From NCBI RefSeq assembly GCF_042850985.1, contig NZ_AP031415.1:2418001-2482000 (forward strand): 64,000 nt of DNA, written 5' to 3'. The position numbers and the translations under genes are program-made. Of this stretch, positions 1-8,799 are shown piece by piece. Under the pieces are notes generated by a model. It had not been told where the DNA came from, ran no database searches, and saw nothing but the letters and a program-made list of their open reading frames with translations. Position 1 is the stretch's first letter; the number at the start of each line of letters is the position of its first letter. This DNA is from Allocoprobacillus sp002160865 (GTDB taxonomy: Bacteria > Bacillota_I > Bacilli_A > Erysipelotrichales > Coprobacillaceae).

Positions 1-81
1 ACATGCTTCTACAATGGCATCCCATCCCTCTGTCATCTTGGATGATGTATCTTTTTTCTTCCATTTATCAAAGAGGCTCAT
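1..81 (-). CDS. N-terminal end of an unknown protein (partial)
   Basis: A reading frame starts at ATG 81 and runs leftwards off the window. It is preceded by a clear Shine-Dalgarno (AGGAGG, 6-7 bases upstream). The visible residues begin MSLFDKWKKKD and continue for 27 codons, charged and apparently cytoplasmic. I do not recognise the family. It lies just downstream of the alarmone synthetase gene on the same strand, so it may be its operon partner. Confidence 0.55.
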   Translation of the reverse strand, partial: MSLFDKWKKKDTSSKMTEGWDAIVEAC

Positions 82-121
82 ACAATCCCTCCTATCCTAT
101 TTGTTTCATTATACCATAACT

Positions 122-745
122 TTAGAAAGTATGCTTTTTTTGATAAACCTTCTGATATATTTTTTGCATTTGTAAATCTGTTAAAGCTATACGCTTTGCA
201 CACTCTTTTAACTCATCTTGAATGTCTTTAGAAACCGGTTCTTTATTTTTATAAAGAATATCATGTTCTAAACTTGCCCAACAATCCATCGCAATAGTAC
301 GAAGCTGAATTTCAACTGGTATTTTTAATAAACCTTTTTGACAATAAACACGCACCTCTACAACAAGATGTAAAGATTGATAACCACTTTCTTTAGGATA
401 ATCAATATAATTCACTTTCTTTAATAAATGAATATCTTCATGCATAATCAATAACTGAGAGATATATTGAATATCATTAATATAATGACAAATCACTCTT
501 AATCCTGCTATGTCATGAAGATATTTTAATGATTCAATAGTCACTGGATAATGTTTACGATTCATTTTTTCTTCAATACTTTCAAGAGATTTAATTCTTG
601 ATTGAATTTGATGAATAGGACTATAACCATGAAAGCATTTTAATTCATCGTCAATAGCTTCTAACTTTGTTTGAATGAGATTTGCAGCACTACGATAAGG
701 CTGCATGTAATCATAGTAGCTTTTATAATCTTGAAATATCTTCAT
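122..745 (-). CDS. Small alarmone synthetase (RelA/SpoT-domain GTP pyrophosphokinase)
   Basis: This 207-residue protein carries only a RelA/SpoT synthetase domain (about residues 35-165). It would transfer pyrophosphate from ATP to GTP or GDP, making (p)ppGpp in the cytoplasm. Seen: the G-loop-type stretch KESGYQSLHLVVE and the conserved PVEIQLRT followed by WASLEHD. There is no HD hydrolase, TGS or ACT domain, and the length fits the RelP/RelQ class of stand-alone synthetases. The start has GGTGATG upstream. RelP and RelQ cannot be told apart by eye. The next gene to the left starts about 40 bases on and may be co-transcribed. Confidence 0.9.
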   Translation of the reverse strand: MKIFQDYKSYYDYMQPYRSAANLIQTKLEAIDDELKCFHGYSPIHQIQSRIKSLESIEEKMNRKHYPVTIESLKYLHDIAGLRVICHYINDIQYISQLLIMHEDIHLLKKVNYIDYPKESGYQSLHLVVEVRVYCQKGLLKIPVEIQLRTIAMDCWASLEHDILYKNKEPVSKDIQDELKECAKRIALTDLQMQKIYQKVYQKKHTF

Positions 746-815
746 TTATCATCACCAAATTTATCATAAATGATACTTATATAGAAATCATCATGTAAAA
801 ATGGGAAATATTGTG

Positions 816-1838
816 CTAATCTTTGTGCAACATATAATCTGTAATGTTGATTCCATTTTTCATGGCATATAAAATATTATCTTTATCTTCAATATAAGGA
901 ACTTTTGCTTCTAAGATTGCAGCAATATATCTTGAATCATCATCTAATGTCATAGGCCAAAAGAAATAGAACTTTTTACCATCACGAAAATGAAATTCAA
1001 AATCTGATTCATAAACTTCATAAGCGATTGGTGCACCTATATTCATATATTTAAGATTTGTATAAATACAAACTTTAGTTATATCCTCATAACGATAAAA
1101 CTTCATAATATCCTTATCTTTGTCTACTAATACCGCAAGGAAATATTTAAGATTCGCTACTAACCCATTAAATTGATAATAACGAATACCCTCACTCAAA
1201 AACTCTACAGACTGATCTAAACAGTTATCTGTCATTGCTGCAAAACTTTGACGAAATGCTGTCGCAATCATTAAAATCAATAAAACAATAAACAAAACTA
1301 ATAAAAGAAGAATACGCACCCATATCAAAGGAATAACCTTAGACATCCATAATGTAAACACAACCGATAAAATAGCAGAAGAAAATGCAGCAACAACCAA
1401 CTGTCTTTTTGCCCATGCTTTGGTTAGCTTTCTACCTAATGATACTGCACTTGTTGTTTTTTGATAGCCAAGTTTCCAGTTTTTAGCATCAACTTCAATA
1501 TTTTCTAAAGCTGGAATTAAAGGTAAATCTTTATCATGGTAGTTATCAATTGTCTTTTTCACTTCTTTTAAACTTTCTATTTGATGTTCTAGATGTATTT
1601 GATTGACTTTTAAACACTCATGAAAATCTAATTCACCATTTATAATTGCTTTAACATCATCTATAGAAATATCTAACCCTCTTAAAAACTTCACTAATTT
1701 TAATGTTTGAATATCTTCATCACTATAATTACGATAACCATTGCTATCTCTTTGAGGTGTAACCAACCCTTCTTTTTCATAATAACGAATAGTATGTTTT
1801 GAAAGTTTTAATTCCTTCTCTAAATCACTTGTTTTCAT
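816..1838 (-). CDS. MerR-family regulator with membrane-anchored C-terminus (paralogue 2)
   Basis: The N-terminus is a MerR winged helix (MKTSDLEKELKLSKHTIRYY, then DEDIQTLKLVKFLRGL). A dimerisation coiled coil follows, then two close hydrophobic segments around residues 150-195, then a soluble C-terminal domain. I place the start at the second Met (1838), where it aligns with the paralogue and AAGGGAT lies upstream. The start overlaps the stop of the preceding paralogue by 14 bases, so translation is probably coupled. The ligand is unknown. The membrane tail is unusual for MerR proteins and suggests sensing at the membrane, which is inference. Confidence 0.8.
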   Translation of the reverse strand: MKTSDLEKELKLSKHTIRYYEKEGLVTPQRDSNGYRNYSDEDIQTLKLVKFLRGLDISIDDVKAIINGELDFHECLKVNQIHLEHQIESLKEVKKTIDNYHDKDLPLIPALENIEVDAKNWKLGYQKTTSAVSLGRKLTKAWAKRQLVVAAFSSAILSVVFTLWMSKVIPLIWVRILLLLVLFIVLLILMIATAFRQSFAAMTDNCLDQSVEFLSEGIRYYQFNGLVANLKYFLAVLVDKDKDIMKFYRYEDITKVCIYTNLKYMNIGAPIAYEVYESDFEFHFRDGKKFYFFWPMTLDDDSRYIAAILEAKVPYIEDKDNILYAMKNGINITDYMLHKD

Positions 1839-2877
1839 ATCCCTTATCCTCACTATTATTTTTACTCATCATATAATCAGTTATATTTAAACCATTTTTC
1901 ATGGCATATAAAACGTTATCTTTATCTTCTATACAAGAAACTTTTGCTTCTAAAATAGCCCCAATATATCTGGCATCATCGTCCAAAATCATTGGATAGT
2001 AGAAATAAAATTTTTGACCATCACAAAATTCAAATTCAAAATCAATCACATCATTTTCATAAGCTATAGGTGATGCTATTTTCATGTAACGTTTTTTCAC
2101 ATACATTGATACTTTACGAATATCTTCATAACGATAATATTTCATATATTGTTTATCTTTTCCTCGTAGTACAGCAAAGAAATATTGAATGTTTCTGATT
2201 GGATTTTTAAACTGATAGTAACGTATCCCACTCTCAAAAAACTCTACAGATTGATTTAAAGTCAAATCAATCATAGCACTACTTGTCATCTTATAAGAAA
2301 AAGCTATGATTATCAGTTCTACTAATACATAAATCATCATGTAAATAAGAAATCTTAATCCTACTGAATCAATCATTGCGATAAAGACCATAGAAATAAG
2401 AAATGCCATCAAAGCTCCTATAACCATATTATAAATCATTTGTCTTTTCGCCCATGCTTTTGTCAGCTTTCTACCTAATGATACAGCATTCGTTGTTTTT
2501 TGAATACCCAGTGTCCAATGATGTGTTGTTTCTTGAATATCCTGTAAAGCTGGAATTAAAGGTAAGTCTTTATCATGATAATTATCAATTGTTTTTTTCA
2601 CTTCCTTTAAACTTTCTATTTGATGATCTAAATGTATTTGATTCATTTTTAAACATTCATGAAAATCCAGATTGCCATGAATAATCGCTTTAACATCGTC
2701 TATAGAGATATTTAAACTTCTTAAAAACTTTACTAATTTTAATGTCTGTAAATCTTCATCACTATAATGGCGATAACCATTATCATCTCTTTGAGGTGTA
2801 ATCAATCCCTCTTTTTCATAATAACGAAGTGTATACTTGCTTAATCCTAATTCTCTTTCTAAATCGCTTGTTTTCAT
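1825..2877 (-). CDS. MerR-family regulator with membrane-anchored C-terminus (paralogue 1)
   Basis: First gene of a tandem pair of clearly related regulators with the same layout: MerR helix-turn-helix, linker with the shared segment LTKAWAKRQ, two membrane segments and a C-terminal domain ending near NITDYM. The start is placed at the ATG at 2877, with AAGAAGGCG upstream. An in-frame GTG at 2910 would lie upstream of the predicted transcript start. The promoter in front has the 19-bp spacer and central dyad typical of MerR-controlled promoters, so autoregulation is likely. The duplication is recent enough that long stretches are nearly identical. Confidence 0.8.
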   Translation of the reverse strand: MKTSDLERELGLSKYTLRYYEKEGLITPQRDDNGYRHYSDEDLQTLKLVKFLRSLNISIDDVKAIIHGNLDFHECLKMNQIHLDHQIESLKEVKKTIDNYHDKDLPLIPALQDIQETTHHWTLGIQKTTNAVSLGRKLTKAWAKRQMIYNMVIGALMAFLISMVFIAMIDSVGLRFLIYMMIYVLVELIIIAFSYKMTSSAMIDLTLNQSVEFFESGIRYYQFKNPIRNIQYFFAVLRGKDKQYMKYYRYEDIRKVSMYVKKRYMKIASPIAYENDVIDFEFEFCDGQKFYFYYPMILDDDARYIGAILEAKVSCIEDKDNVLYAMKNGLNITDYMMSKNNSEDKGYENK

Positions 2878-2901
2878 TACTTTCGCCTTCTTTCTATCTT
2901 T

Positions 2902-2932
2902 ATTTAACACTATGGAGTGACTCTACAGTCAA
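2902..2932 (-). promoter_or_regulatory. MerR-type promoter and operator
   Basis: On the minus strand TTGACT (2927-2932) and TTAAAT (2902-2907) are separated by 19 bases, the over-long spacer used by MerR-family activators. The spacer holds an imperfect dyad, CTGTAGAGT and ACTCCATAG. It lies 25 bases before the start of the first MerR-like gene and most likely drives both copies under their own control. Confidence 0.65.
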
Positions 2933-3021
2933 TAATTTTTTTCATTTGATTGAAGTTTTTTCACTTTTTTTCGCAATATGATAAAATAATAATATAAATA
3001 AACATAGAAAGGAGAAATCTT

Positions 3022-3318
3022 ATGAAAATTTTATTATGTTGTAAAGCTGGTGTCACTTCTAATATGTTTGCCTCTGCCTTAAAAGATGAAGCTTCTAAAA
3101 AAGATATGGAAGTCATTATTTGGGCAACTGCAGAAACAATGATTGAATATTCTATTGAACAAGCCGATGTGATTTTAGTGACGCCACAACTTAAGAGTTC
3201 TGTATCAAAGTTTGAAGACCTTGCAAAAGCTGGAACACCTGTTATTTTAATTAGTGATGACGACTTTGTTCAATTCAATGCCAAAAAGGTACTTGAAGAA
3301 GCTTTAGCTCAAGTTTAG
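3022..3318 (+). CDS. PTS lactose/cellobiose-type EIIB protein (orphan)
   Basis: A 98-residue stand-alone EIIB of the Lac/cellobiose family. The phospho-accepting Cys lies in the N-terminal P-loop MKILLCCKAGVTSNMF (Cys6 or Cys7). The rest follows the small alpha/beta fold, with VILVTPQ and a C-terminal helix. It would carry phosphate from an EIIA to an EIIC permease at the inner face of the membrane. AAGGAG precedes the ATG at good spacing. No EIIA or EIIC is adjacent. Two EIIC genes at 16005 and 23435 lack their own EIIB, so this could serve them in trans (inference). Confidence 0.85.
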   Translation: MKILLCCKAGVTSNMFASALKDEASKKDMEVIIWATAETMIEYSIEQADVILVTPQLKSSVSKFEDLAKAGTPVILISDDDFVQFNAKKVLEEALAQV

Positions 3319-3336
3319 AGCTATTTCTATTATATC

Positions 3337-3383
3337 ATATTATAAAAATAACTACCCTATGTTGGTAGCTATTTTTATAATAT
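3337..3383. terminator. Bidirectional terminator hairpin
   Basis: A 47-base dyad has arms of 14 paired bases (ATATTATAAAAATA and its complement) plus CTACC/GGTAG. It lies between the convergent EIIB and oxidoreductase genes, with A and T tracts on both sides, and it overlaps the 3' end of the oxidoreductase gene. Confidence 0.85.
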
Positions 3384-4364
3384 ATGATCAGCAGGAAAAA
3401 TGATTCCTGCTTTTTGTCTTGCGATAGTGAGAATTTGACTAACTACTAAACTTTGTTCTAACATTTTATAACATTGTTTTAAATCATGATTTTGACATAT
3501 TTTTATAAAGCTTTGCCATTCTTCATACATCACATGCTGGTGACCAGCATCGATAATATCAGATGTGCCATCATTTTTGATAAGCTTGACTTCTTGAATA
3601 AGACTCACAGGACTTTCAATGCATAGACTTCCTTTTGTCCCTTGTATGATATTAAAAGAGGGAGTCTGTTTATCCTTTGCTGCCATACAAATACATTGAA
3701 AATGTGGATAATGTAAGATGAAAACACCTGATGTATCAATATGTTGTTCAATATGAGGATAATATTGTATATCTATAGGTTCTCCAAATAATCCCACAAT
3801 AAAATGGATATGATAAACCTGTAGATCCATCAAAGCTCCACCAGATTTTTTATAATCAAAAACAGGTAAAATATGCCCTTTCATAAATTCATCATAGCGA
3901 GAGGAATATTGACAAAATTGGAGGGATACTAATTTTATATCTCCTAAATCATGAAGATGATTTTTAATATAAGTATACTGAGATAAATACTGATTTGTAA
4001 TCGCCTCAAAAATAAATAATTGATTTTTAACAGCCAAATCTTTTAATTCTTTAGCTTCTTGATAGTTTGATGTCATTGGTTTTTCAATAATCACATGTTT
4101 ATGATGTTCTAATGCTTTTTTAGCAAATTCATAATGTAAATGATTAGGAACAGCAATATAAATTACTTCTATTTCATGATCATTTAATAAATCATCATAA
4201 TTTGTAGAATAATGTTTAAATTTATGTTCTTGAACTAGTCTTTTTAATTTGTCTTGACTTCTTAACGTTCCTGAAATATGGATACATTGTATATCATCCA
4301 ACTCATGAATAAAAGAAAGCAATTCATCGACAATCTTCCCACTTCCAATGATACCTAGCTTCAT
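3375..4364 (-). CDS. Gfo/Idh/MocA-family oxidoreductase
   Basis: A dinucleotide-dependent dehydrogenase of about 330 residues. The N-terminal Rossmann fold begins MKLGIIGSGKIVDELL. The family motif EKPMTSNYQEA (about residues 94-104) supplies the conserved Lys after the EKP turn. The C-terminal alpha/beta domain contains GGALMDLQVYHIHF, with the expected His. The true start is probably the internal ATG at 4364, behind GGATGG, rather than the Met 30 bases upstream. Substrates in this family are sugars, inositols or their derivatives, and the sequence does not fix which. It stands alone next to a broken sugar-type regulator. Confidence 0.85.
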   Translation of the reverse strand: MKLGIIGSGKIVDELLSFIHELDDIQCIHISGTLRSQDKLKRLVQEHKFKHYSTNYDDLLNDHEIEVIYIAVPNHLHYEFAKKALEHHKHVIIEKPMTSNYQEAKELKDLAVKNQLFIFEAITNQYLSQYTYIKNHLHDLGDIKLVSLQFCQYSSRYDEFMKGHILPVFDYKKSGGALMDLQVYHIHFIVGLFGEPIDIQYYPHIEQHIDTSGVFILHYPHFQCICMAAKDKQTPSFNIIQGTKGSLCIESPVSLIQEVKLIKNDGTSDIIDAGHQHVMYEEWQSFIKICQNHDLKQCYKMLEQSLVVSQILTIARQKAGIIFPADHIL

Positions 4365-4470
4365 TATATGTTCACCATCCTTTAGTCTTATCATAACATA
4401 AGTCTATTGACCTACAAATAAAAAAGAGAGCATAAAAATGTTCCCTAGAATATCATTTGAATAAAATAAA

Positions 4471-5264
4471 CTATTTATTCATATTATTTTCTTTTCTTCC
4501 TTTTAATATAGCATAAATCAGATTAATAACATATTCTGCTGAAAAAACCTCTATTAATCCATCCATATCTTGATTTTCTGGTGTATAAAACAATAGAGAA
4601 TCTTGATTCATATTTAATAACTGTTGATGATGACTTCCCATAAGTGAAACTGTATAAATATGGTTTTGTAATAAATATTCTGTAATTTCATATATCTGTA
4701 ATTGAGAAGCATTTAAACAAATAACAATAGAAACATTATTTTTAGAAGTATTTTTAACATATTTTTGATTAAATGTATCATGTAAAGTTGTGAGTAATCC
4801 TAAAGATTGAAGTCTATAAACCAATTGCTTTCAAATAATATCATCTATTCCAATAGCATATACATCTATATATGTTGCATTTAATAAACGATTACAAATT
4901 CTTGTAATGACATTTTTATCTAATAAAACATTTGTTTTTGTCATAGATAAATCATAAATCTGATAAAGTGTTGTTTGTACATTTTCAAAGCTTGTAAAAT
5001 ATTGACTAAAATTTTGTGTATAGATATCTTGTATTTTAAAAAGCTCATTTCTTTCAATATTTAAAGTAGATATAAATTCACGATATGTCCTAAACCCAAG
5101 TTTTTATAAAATCTCATAACTGAAGCTTGTGAAGTATAACTTCTTTTTCCTAATTCAATACTTGTCATTGCTGATATATCATTATTTTGATCAAGAATAA
5201 ATTTTTTGATTTGTTTTTCTGATTCTGTCAAATTATGCGTATCCATTTGTTTTTCAATAATCAT
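4471..5264 (-). pseudogene. Broken MurR/RpiR-family regulator
   Basis: The N-terminal helix-turn-helix (5264 down to about 5090, with SQASVMRFYKNLG) is followed by a one-base frameshift near 5090. After the shift the reading continues RTYREFISTLNIERNELFK, as expected for RpiR. The same frame then meets an in-frame TGA at 4831-4833 in the sugar-isomerase (SIS) domain, after which SIS sequence resumes to 4471. So there are two independent lesions in one gene of about 260 codons. It is not a sequencing slip at a single site, although either lesion alone could be. It probably once controlled a neighbouring sugar gene. Confidence 0.85.
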
Positions 5265-5384
5265 TTTACATCACTTACTGTCTTTTAAAACACTTACATA
5301 CAACACTATAGAACACTCATTATTAAAAATGTTCATAGGTTTCACCTCATGAACATTATAATCAATATTTTATGAATGCACAAT

Positions 5385-6233
5385 TTATTTTATTTCTGGC
5401 ATATATTTATAAATAGCTGCTGCAATACCATCTTCATCATGAGATAAAGTCACATCATCAGCAATAGCTTTCAAATCATCTACAGCATTTGCCATAGCTA
5501 TTCCAATTCCTGCATATTGAATCATAGAAGCATCGTTATGTCCATCTCCAAAAGCCATCATTTCTTCTTGTTTGTATCCCATTGGTTTTAAAACAGTATC
5601 TAATGCTTTGGCTTTATCAATGCCTTGTGCTGTAAATTCAAAATAAAATGGTCCAGTAAACATACAACTTAATGTATCTTTAAATGGTGCTTCCATTTCT
5701 TGATAGTGTGCCTGTAAATATTCTGGATCTGAAGTTGTTAAAATTTTATTTAATGGAAAATCTACAAACTCTGCTAAATCATCAACTTCACATAATTTAA
5801 ACTTTCCACCACGTGATTCATATTCCATCACATTGAAAGGTTTGCCATTAAACTGAATATAATTATCATAGACATTTGTTACATACATATAATCATCTTT
5901 ATCAATCATTGGACGTACACGATCAAATTTTTTCATATGTTCTAAAACGGCCTTTGCTTCTTCAACAGTTAAAGCCTGATTAAATAAAACTTCTTCTGTT
6001 TGACAATCTACGACCTTTGATCCATTATAACAAACCAATAAACCATTATGTTTATCCATTTCTAACTCTTTTGCTAAATCTCTTAATCCAGATGTTGGTC
6101 TACCTGAAGCTAAAATTAAAATGACTCCCTTTTCTTGTACCTTTAACAAAGCTTCTTTTGTTTTTGGTGTCACTATTTTCTGACTATTTGTGAGTGTCCC
6201 ATCAACATCCATTATGATTACTTTTATTGACAT
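5385..6233 (-). CDS. Cof-type HAD phosphatase
   Basis: A haloacid-dehalogenase superfamily phosphatase of about 282 residues with a Cof-type (C2B) cap. Motif I is DVDGTLTNS near the N-terminus, motif II is in LASGRPTSG, and motif IV is MMAFGDGHNDASMI followed by the usual IAMANAVDDLK. These proteins dephosphorylate sugar phosphates and similar metabolites in the cytoplasm, and the substrate cannot be read from sequence. The start is the ATG at 6233, with AGGAGG seven bases before it. An upstream in-frame ATG overlaps that ribosome-binding site and is unlikely. Confidence 0.9.
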   Translation of the reverse strand: MSIKVIIMDVDGTLTNSQKIVTPKTKEALLKVQEKGVILILASGRPTSGLRDLAKELEMDKHNGLLVCYNGSKVVDCQTEEVLFNQALTVEEAKAVLEHMKKFDRVRPMIDKDDYMYVTNVYDNYIQFNGKPFNVMEYESRGGKFKLCEVDDLAEFVDFPLNKILTTSDPEYLQAHYQEMEAPFKDTLSCMFTGPFYFEFTAQGIDKAKALDTVLKPMGYKQEEMMAFGDGHNDASMIQYAGIGIAMANAVDDLKAIADDVTLSHDEDGIAAAIYKYMPEIK

Positions 6234-6383
6234 AAATTCTTCCTCCTTCATTACGGGTTCATTTTATCATTCTTCTCATATCCCTCTCAACAAAACGAAC
6301 AAAAGATGAAAAAAATGTCAAAAAATAATCAAATTATTTTGATTGATGCGAAAAGTCTATCAAAGAATTGACCTTCAATGCTC

Positions 6384-7091
6384 TCATGACTTTTTTTGAT
6401 AAGTCCATATTCTATCAACTTCATTATGAAACCTCATGACATATAACCAATGAAATAAAAACATATTCAAAAATATATTCACAAAAGCAACCAACCAGGC
6501 ACTTTCATAGACATAGAAAACAAGAAAATAGATAAACCCTGATAAAGCAATGATAATAGGTATAAAAATCATATTATATATTATAAGATTAATAGCTATT
6601 GTTTCTTGCATATATTGAAAATGCGTCTTAAGATGTTTTAGCAGCAATAAGAGCATCACAATCACAAAAATTATTATAATAGGATCAAAGAAAAATGATT
6701 TTCCAAATTCTAAAAGGATATGCAAGAAATCTTCAGTAACTTGACCATACCACCCCTGATTATAAGCAATGATAATCATCAAAATACTGACAATATTAAA
6801 AACAAAATTCACAACATGATAATTCATGTTATTCATGATTGCATATTTATTTTTCAAAAATCTGGATTTTTGTTGAGTGACTTGCCTTTCACCATTTAAA
6901 ATTTCATCAACATTCACTTGAAAATATTTTGCCATATCAATAATGACATCATAATCAGGCATATTCTTGCCAGTTTCCCAGCGTGATACAGTTCTATGAT
7001 TGACACCTAATATTTGAGCTAATTCTTCTTGAGTTAAAGAATGACTTTGACGCAATTCTTTAATAAAGCTTCCAATCTTTTTTTGATTCAT
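6384..7091 (-). CDS. XRE-family regulator with membrane domain
   Basis: Residues 1-65 form an XRE helix-turn-helix (LTQEELAQILGVNHRTVSRW, then NMPDYDVIIDMAKYFQVNVDEIL). The rest is a hydrophobic domain with about four to five membrane segments. I place the start at 7091, behind AAAGGAG at nine bases. The Met three codons upstream sits directly on the ribosome-binding site. Membrane-tethered XRE proteins of this layout are common in low-GC Gram-positive bacteria, and their signals are mostly unknown. Its N-terminus resembles that of the regulator split by the mobile element at 52-60 kb. Confidence 0.8.
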   Translation of the reverse strand: MNQKKIGSFIKELRQSHSLTQEELAQILGVNHRTVSRWETGKNMPDYDVIIDMAKYFQVNVDEILNGERQVTQQKSRFLKNKYAIMNNMNYHVVNFVFNIVSILMIIIAYNQGWYGQVTEDFLHILLEFGKSFFFDPIIIIFVIVMLLLLLKHLKTHFQYMQETIAINLIIYNMIFIPIIIALSGFIYFLVFYVYESAWLVAFVNIFLNMFLFHWLYVMRFHNEVDRIWTYQKKS

Positions 7092-7160
7092 ACGCTTCAT
7101 CTCCTTTGTTATATCGTATCATTTTTACATAAAAATGGACACGACACAAACTGAGAATAA

Positions 7161-7184
7161 AGAAAAAAGCCCTTAAAAAGGACT
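7161..7184 (-). terminator. Rho-independent terminator
   Basis: On the minus strand AGTCCTT, a short T-rich loop and AAGGGCT (one G-U pair) are followed by six T. It directly follows, and overlaps, the stop of the HAD hydrolase gene. Confidence 0.7.
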
Positions 7185-7836
7185 ATAAATATTCGAAAAC
7201 ATCTAATAATGTATCAATACATGTTACTTCAGGATCTTGAATGTCCTTATGTCCAATCAAGAATGCTCTCATTCCAACACTTTTCGCTGATTGCATATCT
7301 TTATTATAACTATCACCAATATACACAGCTTCTGAAGGTTTTAGTTTAGTAATTTCTAATGCTTTTTCAAACATTTCTTTTGCTGGTTTATAATAATGTG
7401 TTGTTTCACTTGAAATAATTCCTTTAGGTTCTAATTCAAGATTTTTCATACTTTCTTCTACATAACATATATCATTATTCGTAATAATATAGATAGGTAA
7501 TGGACATTGTTCAAAAAAATCATAAGAATCATCATAGGCTGGTGTATGAATCCAATGTTGTACCAGCAAATCACAATACTGATGACTATCTCCCTGTAAT
7601 CCAATTTCATCTTTTATACACTCAAATGCCTCTAAAGATATATCATACTCACTTTTATAGTTATCTCCATTATATTTTGCAAGCAGTTCATCATGTTTCT
7701 GATACCATAAATCAGCCAGCTTTTGAGGGTCTTTTTCATTTGAATTCTGAACACACATATCCATCAGTTTTTCTAACCACTCACTCTGCTCATATACTAA
7801 TGTCCCCATATGGTCAATAAATATTGCCTTTAACAT
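7183..7836 (-). CDS. HAD-superfamily hydrolase, haloacid-dehalogenase-like
   Basis: A 217-residue HAD protein with a helical cap (residues about 15-95). Motif I reads FIDHMGTL, so the second Asp of the phosphatase DxD is replaced by Met. This resembles dehalogenase or phosphonatase forms more than sugar phosphatases. Motif II is IITNND, and motif IV is AVYIGDSYNKDMQSAK with a likely catalytic Lys in YKPAKEMF. It overlaps the end of the flavodoxin-ferredoxin gene by seven bases, so the two are one transcript. The reaction is not predictable. Confidence 0.8.
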   Translation of the reverse strand: MLKAIFIDHMGTLVYEQSEWLEKLMDMCVQNSNEKDPQKLADLWYQKHDELLAKYNGDNYKSEYDISLEAFECIKDEIGLQGDSHQYCDLLVQHWIHTPAYDDSYDFFEQCPLPIYIITNNDICYVEESMKNLELEPKGIISSETTHYYKPAKEMFEKALEITKLKPSEAVYIGDSYNKDMQSAKSVGMRAFLIGHKDIQDPEVTCIDTLLDVFEYL

Positions 7837-8579
7837 AATGATCCTCCTATCAATTCACTTTGTTTATCAATTGTACAAACTTTTTGAATTTTCATACGTG
7901 TCGCTTCAACCTGCTTGTCATCACATATTCTTGCTTTGAATGGACAGATAGAAATACAACGCATACAAGAAATGCATAAACTTTCATTTGTTGTTTCCAA
8001 ATGTTGTAAATCAATGGCTTCTACAGGACAAAGTTTAGCACATAATCCACACTTTGTACACTGCGATGTCACCAAAGGCTTCAAACCACCTCGAAAGATT
8101 TTATAAGGTCTATGTCCTGGAACTTCAATGGGATGTAAATCTCTTTTTAAAGTTTCAACCAATGATTGTATATATTCAAAATCTTTCGCATTCGGTCTAC
8201 CGTGTGCAAACTCATGAACAATTGAATGTTCACAAACAATTGCCATTGCTCCTACACATATAAACCCTAATGGCTGCAAAGTATCTTTGAGTTCTATGAA
8301 TGTATCATCATAATGTCTATTCCCATAAGTCACAACAAGAATAACAGGTGTCTGATTGGCTTTAAATTGTTTTAAACGCTCAATTGCTATAGTAGGAACT
8401 CGCCCGCCATAAGAGGGTACACCTACAATGCATAAATCTTGATGAGAAAAAACATGTCTTGCAATATGAGGATTTGATAAATCATATTCATACACTTTTT
8501 CTTGCCATTGTTTTCCTATAAAACGAACAACCTTTTGCGTGCTTCCTGTTCCACTGAAATAGATTAATTGAATAGCCAT
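7830..8579 (-). CDS. EFR1-type flavodoxin/ferredoxin fusion protein
   Basis: The N-terminal flavodoxin-like domain has the FMN phosphate loop FSGTGSTQKVV. The C-terminal domain has two [4Fe-4S] motifs, CTKCGLCAKLCP and CISCMRCISICP. Proteins of this layout are predicted cytoplasmic electron carriers. The start is the ATG at 8579, with GGAGGG six bases upstream. Longer in-frame extensions lack a ribosome-binding site. The downstream HAD gene overlaps its stop. Confidence 0.85.
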   Translation of the reverse strand: MAIQLIYFSGTGSTQKVVRFIGKQWQEKVYEYDLSNPHIARHVFSHQDLCIVGVPSYGGRVPTIAIERLKQFKANQTPVILVVTYGNRHYDDTFIELKDTLQPLGFICVGAMAIVCEHSIVHEFAHGRPNAKDFEYIQSLVETLKRDLHPIEVPGHRPYKIFRGGLKPLVTSQCTKCGLCAKLCPVEAIDLQHLETTNESLCISCMRCISICPFKARICDDKQVEATRMKIQKVCTIDKQSELIGGSLC

Positions 8580-8799
8580 GACGCATCCCTCCATACATAT
8601 GACTATTTTATCATATTTTTTAAGACTTTCCATTAACAAATCCCCAATATTCAAAAAATCATTATTCATCTTTAAATATATGCTTTTAGCAATCTTTGTG
8701 TTATAATATGTCTGTATGATGAAAATATTTTAAAAATTTCTCTGAAAAAAAAGAAAAATCCGTTTTTTCTGTATATATGAATAATAGGAGGTATTATTC

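Noticed and set aside
2454..2684. Plus-strand frame of 76 codons over the first MerR gene
   Set aside because: It is antisense to a conserved region shared by both MerR paralogues.
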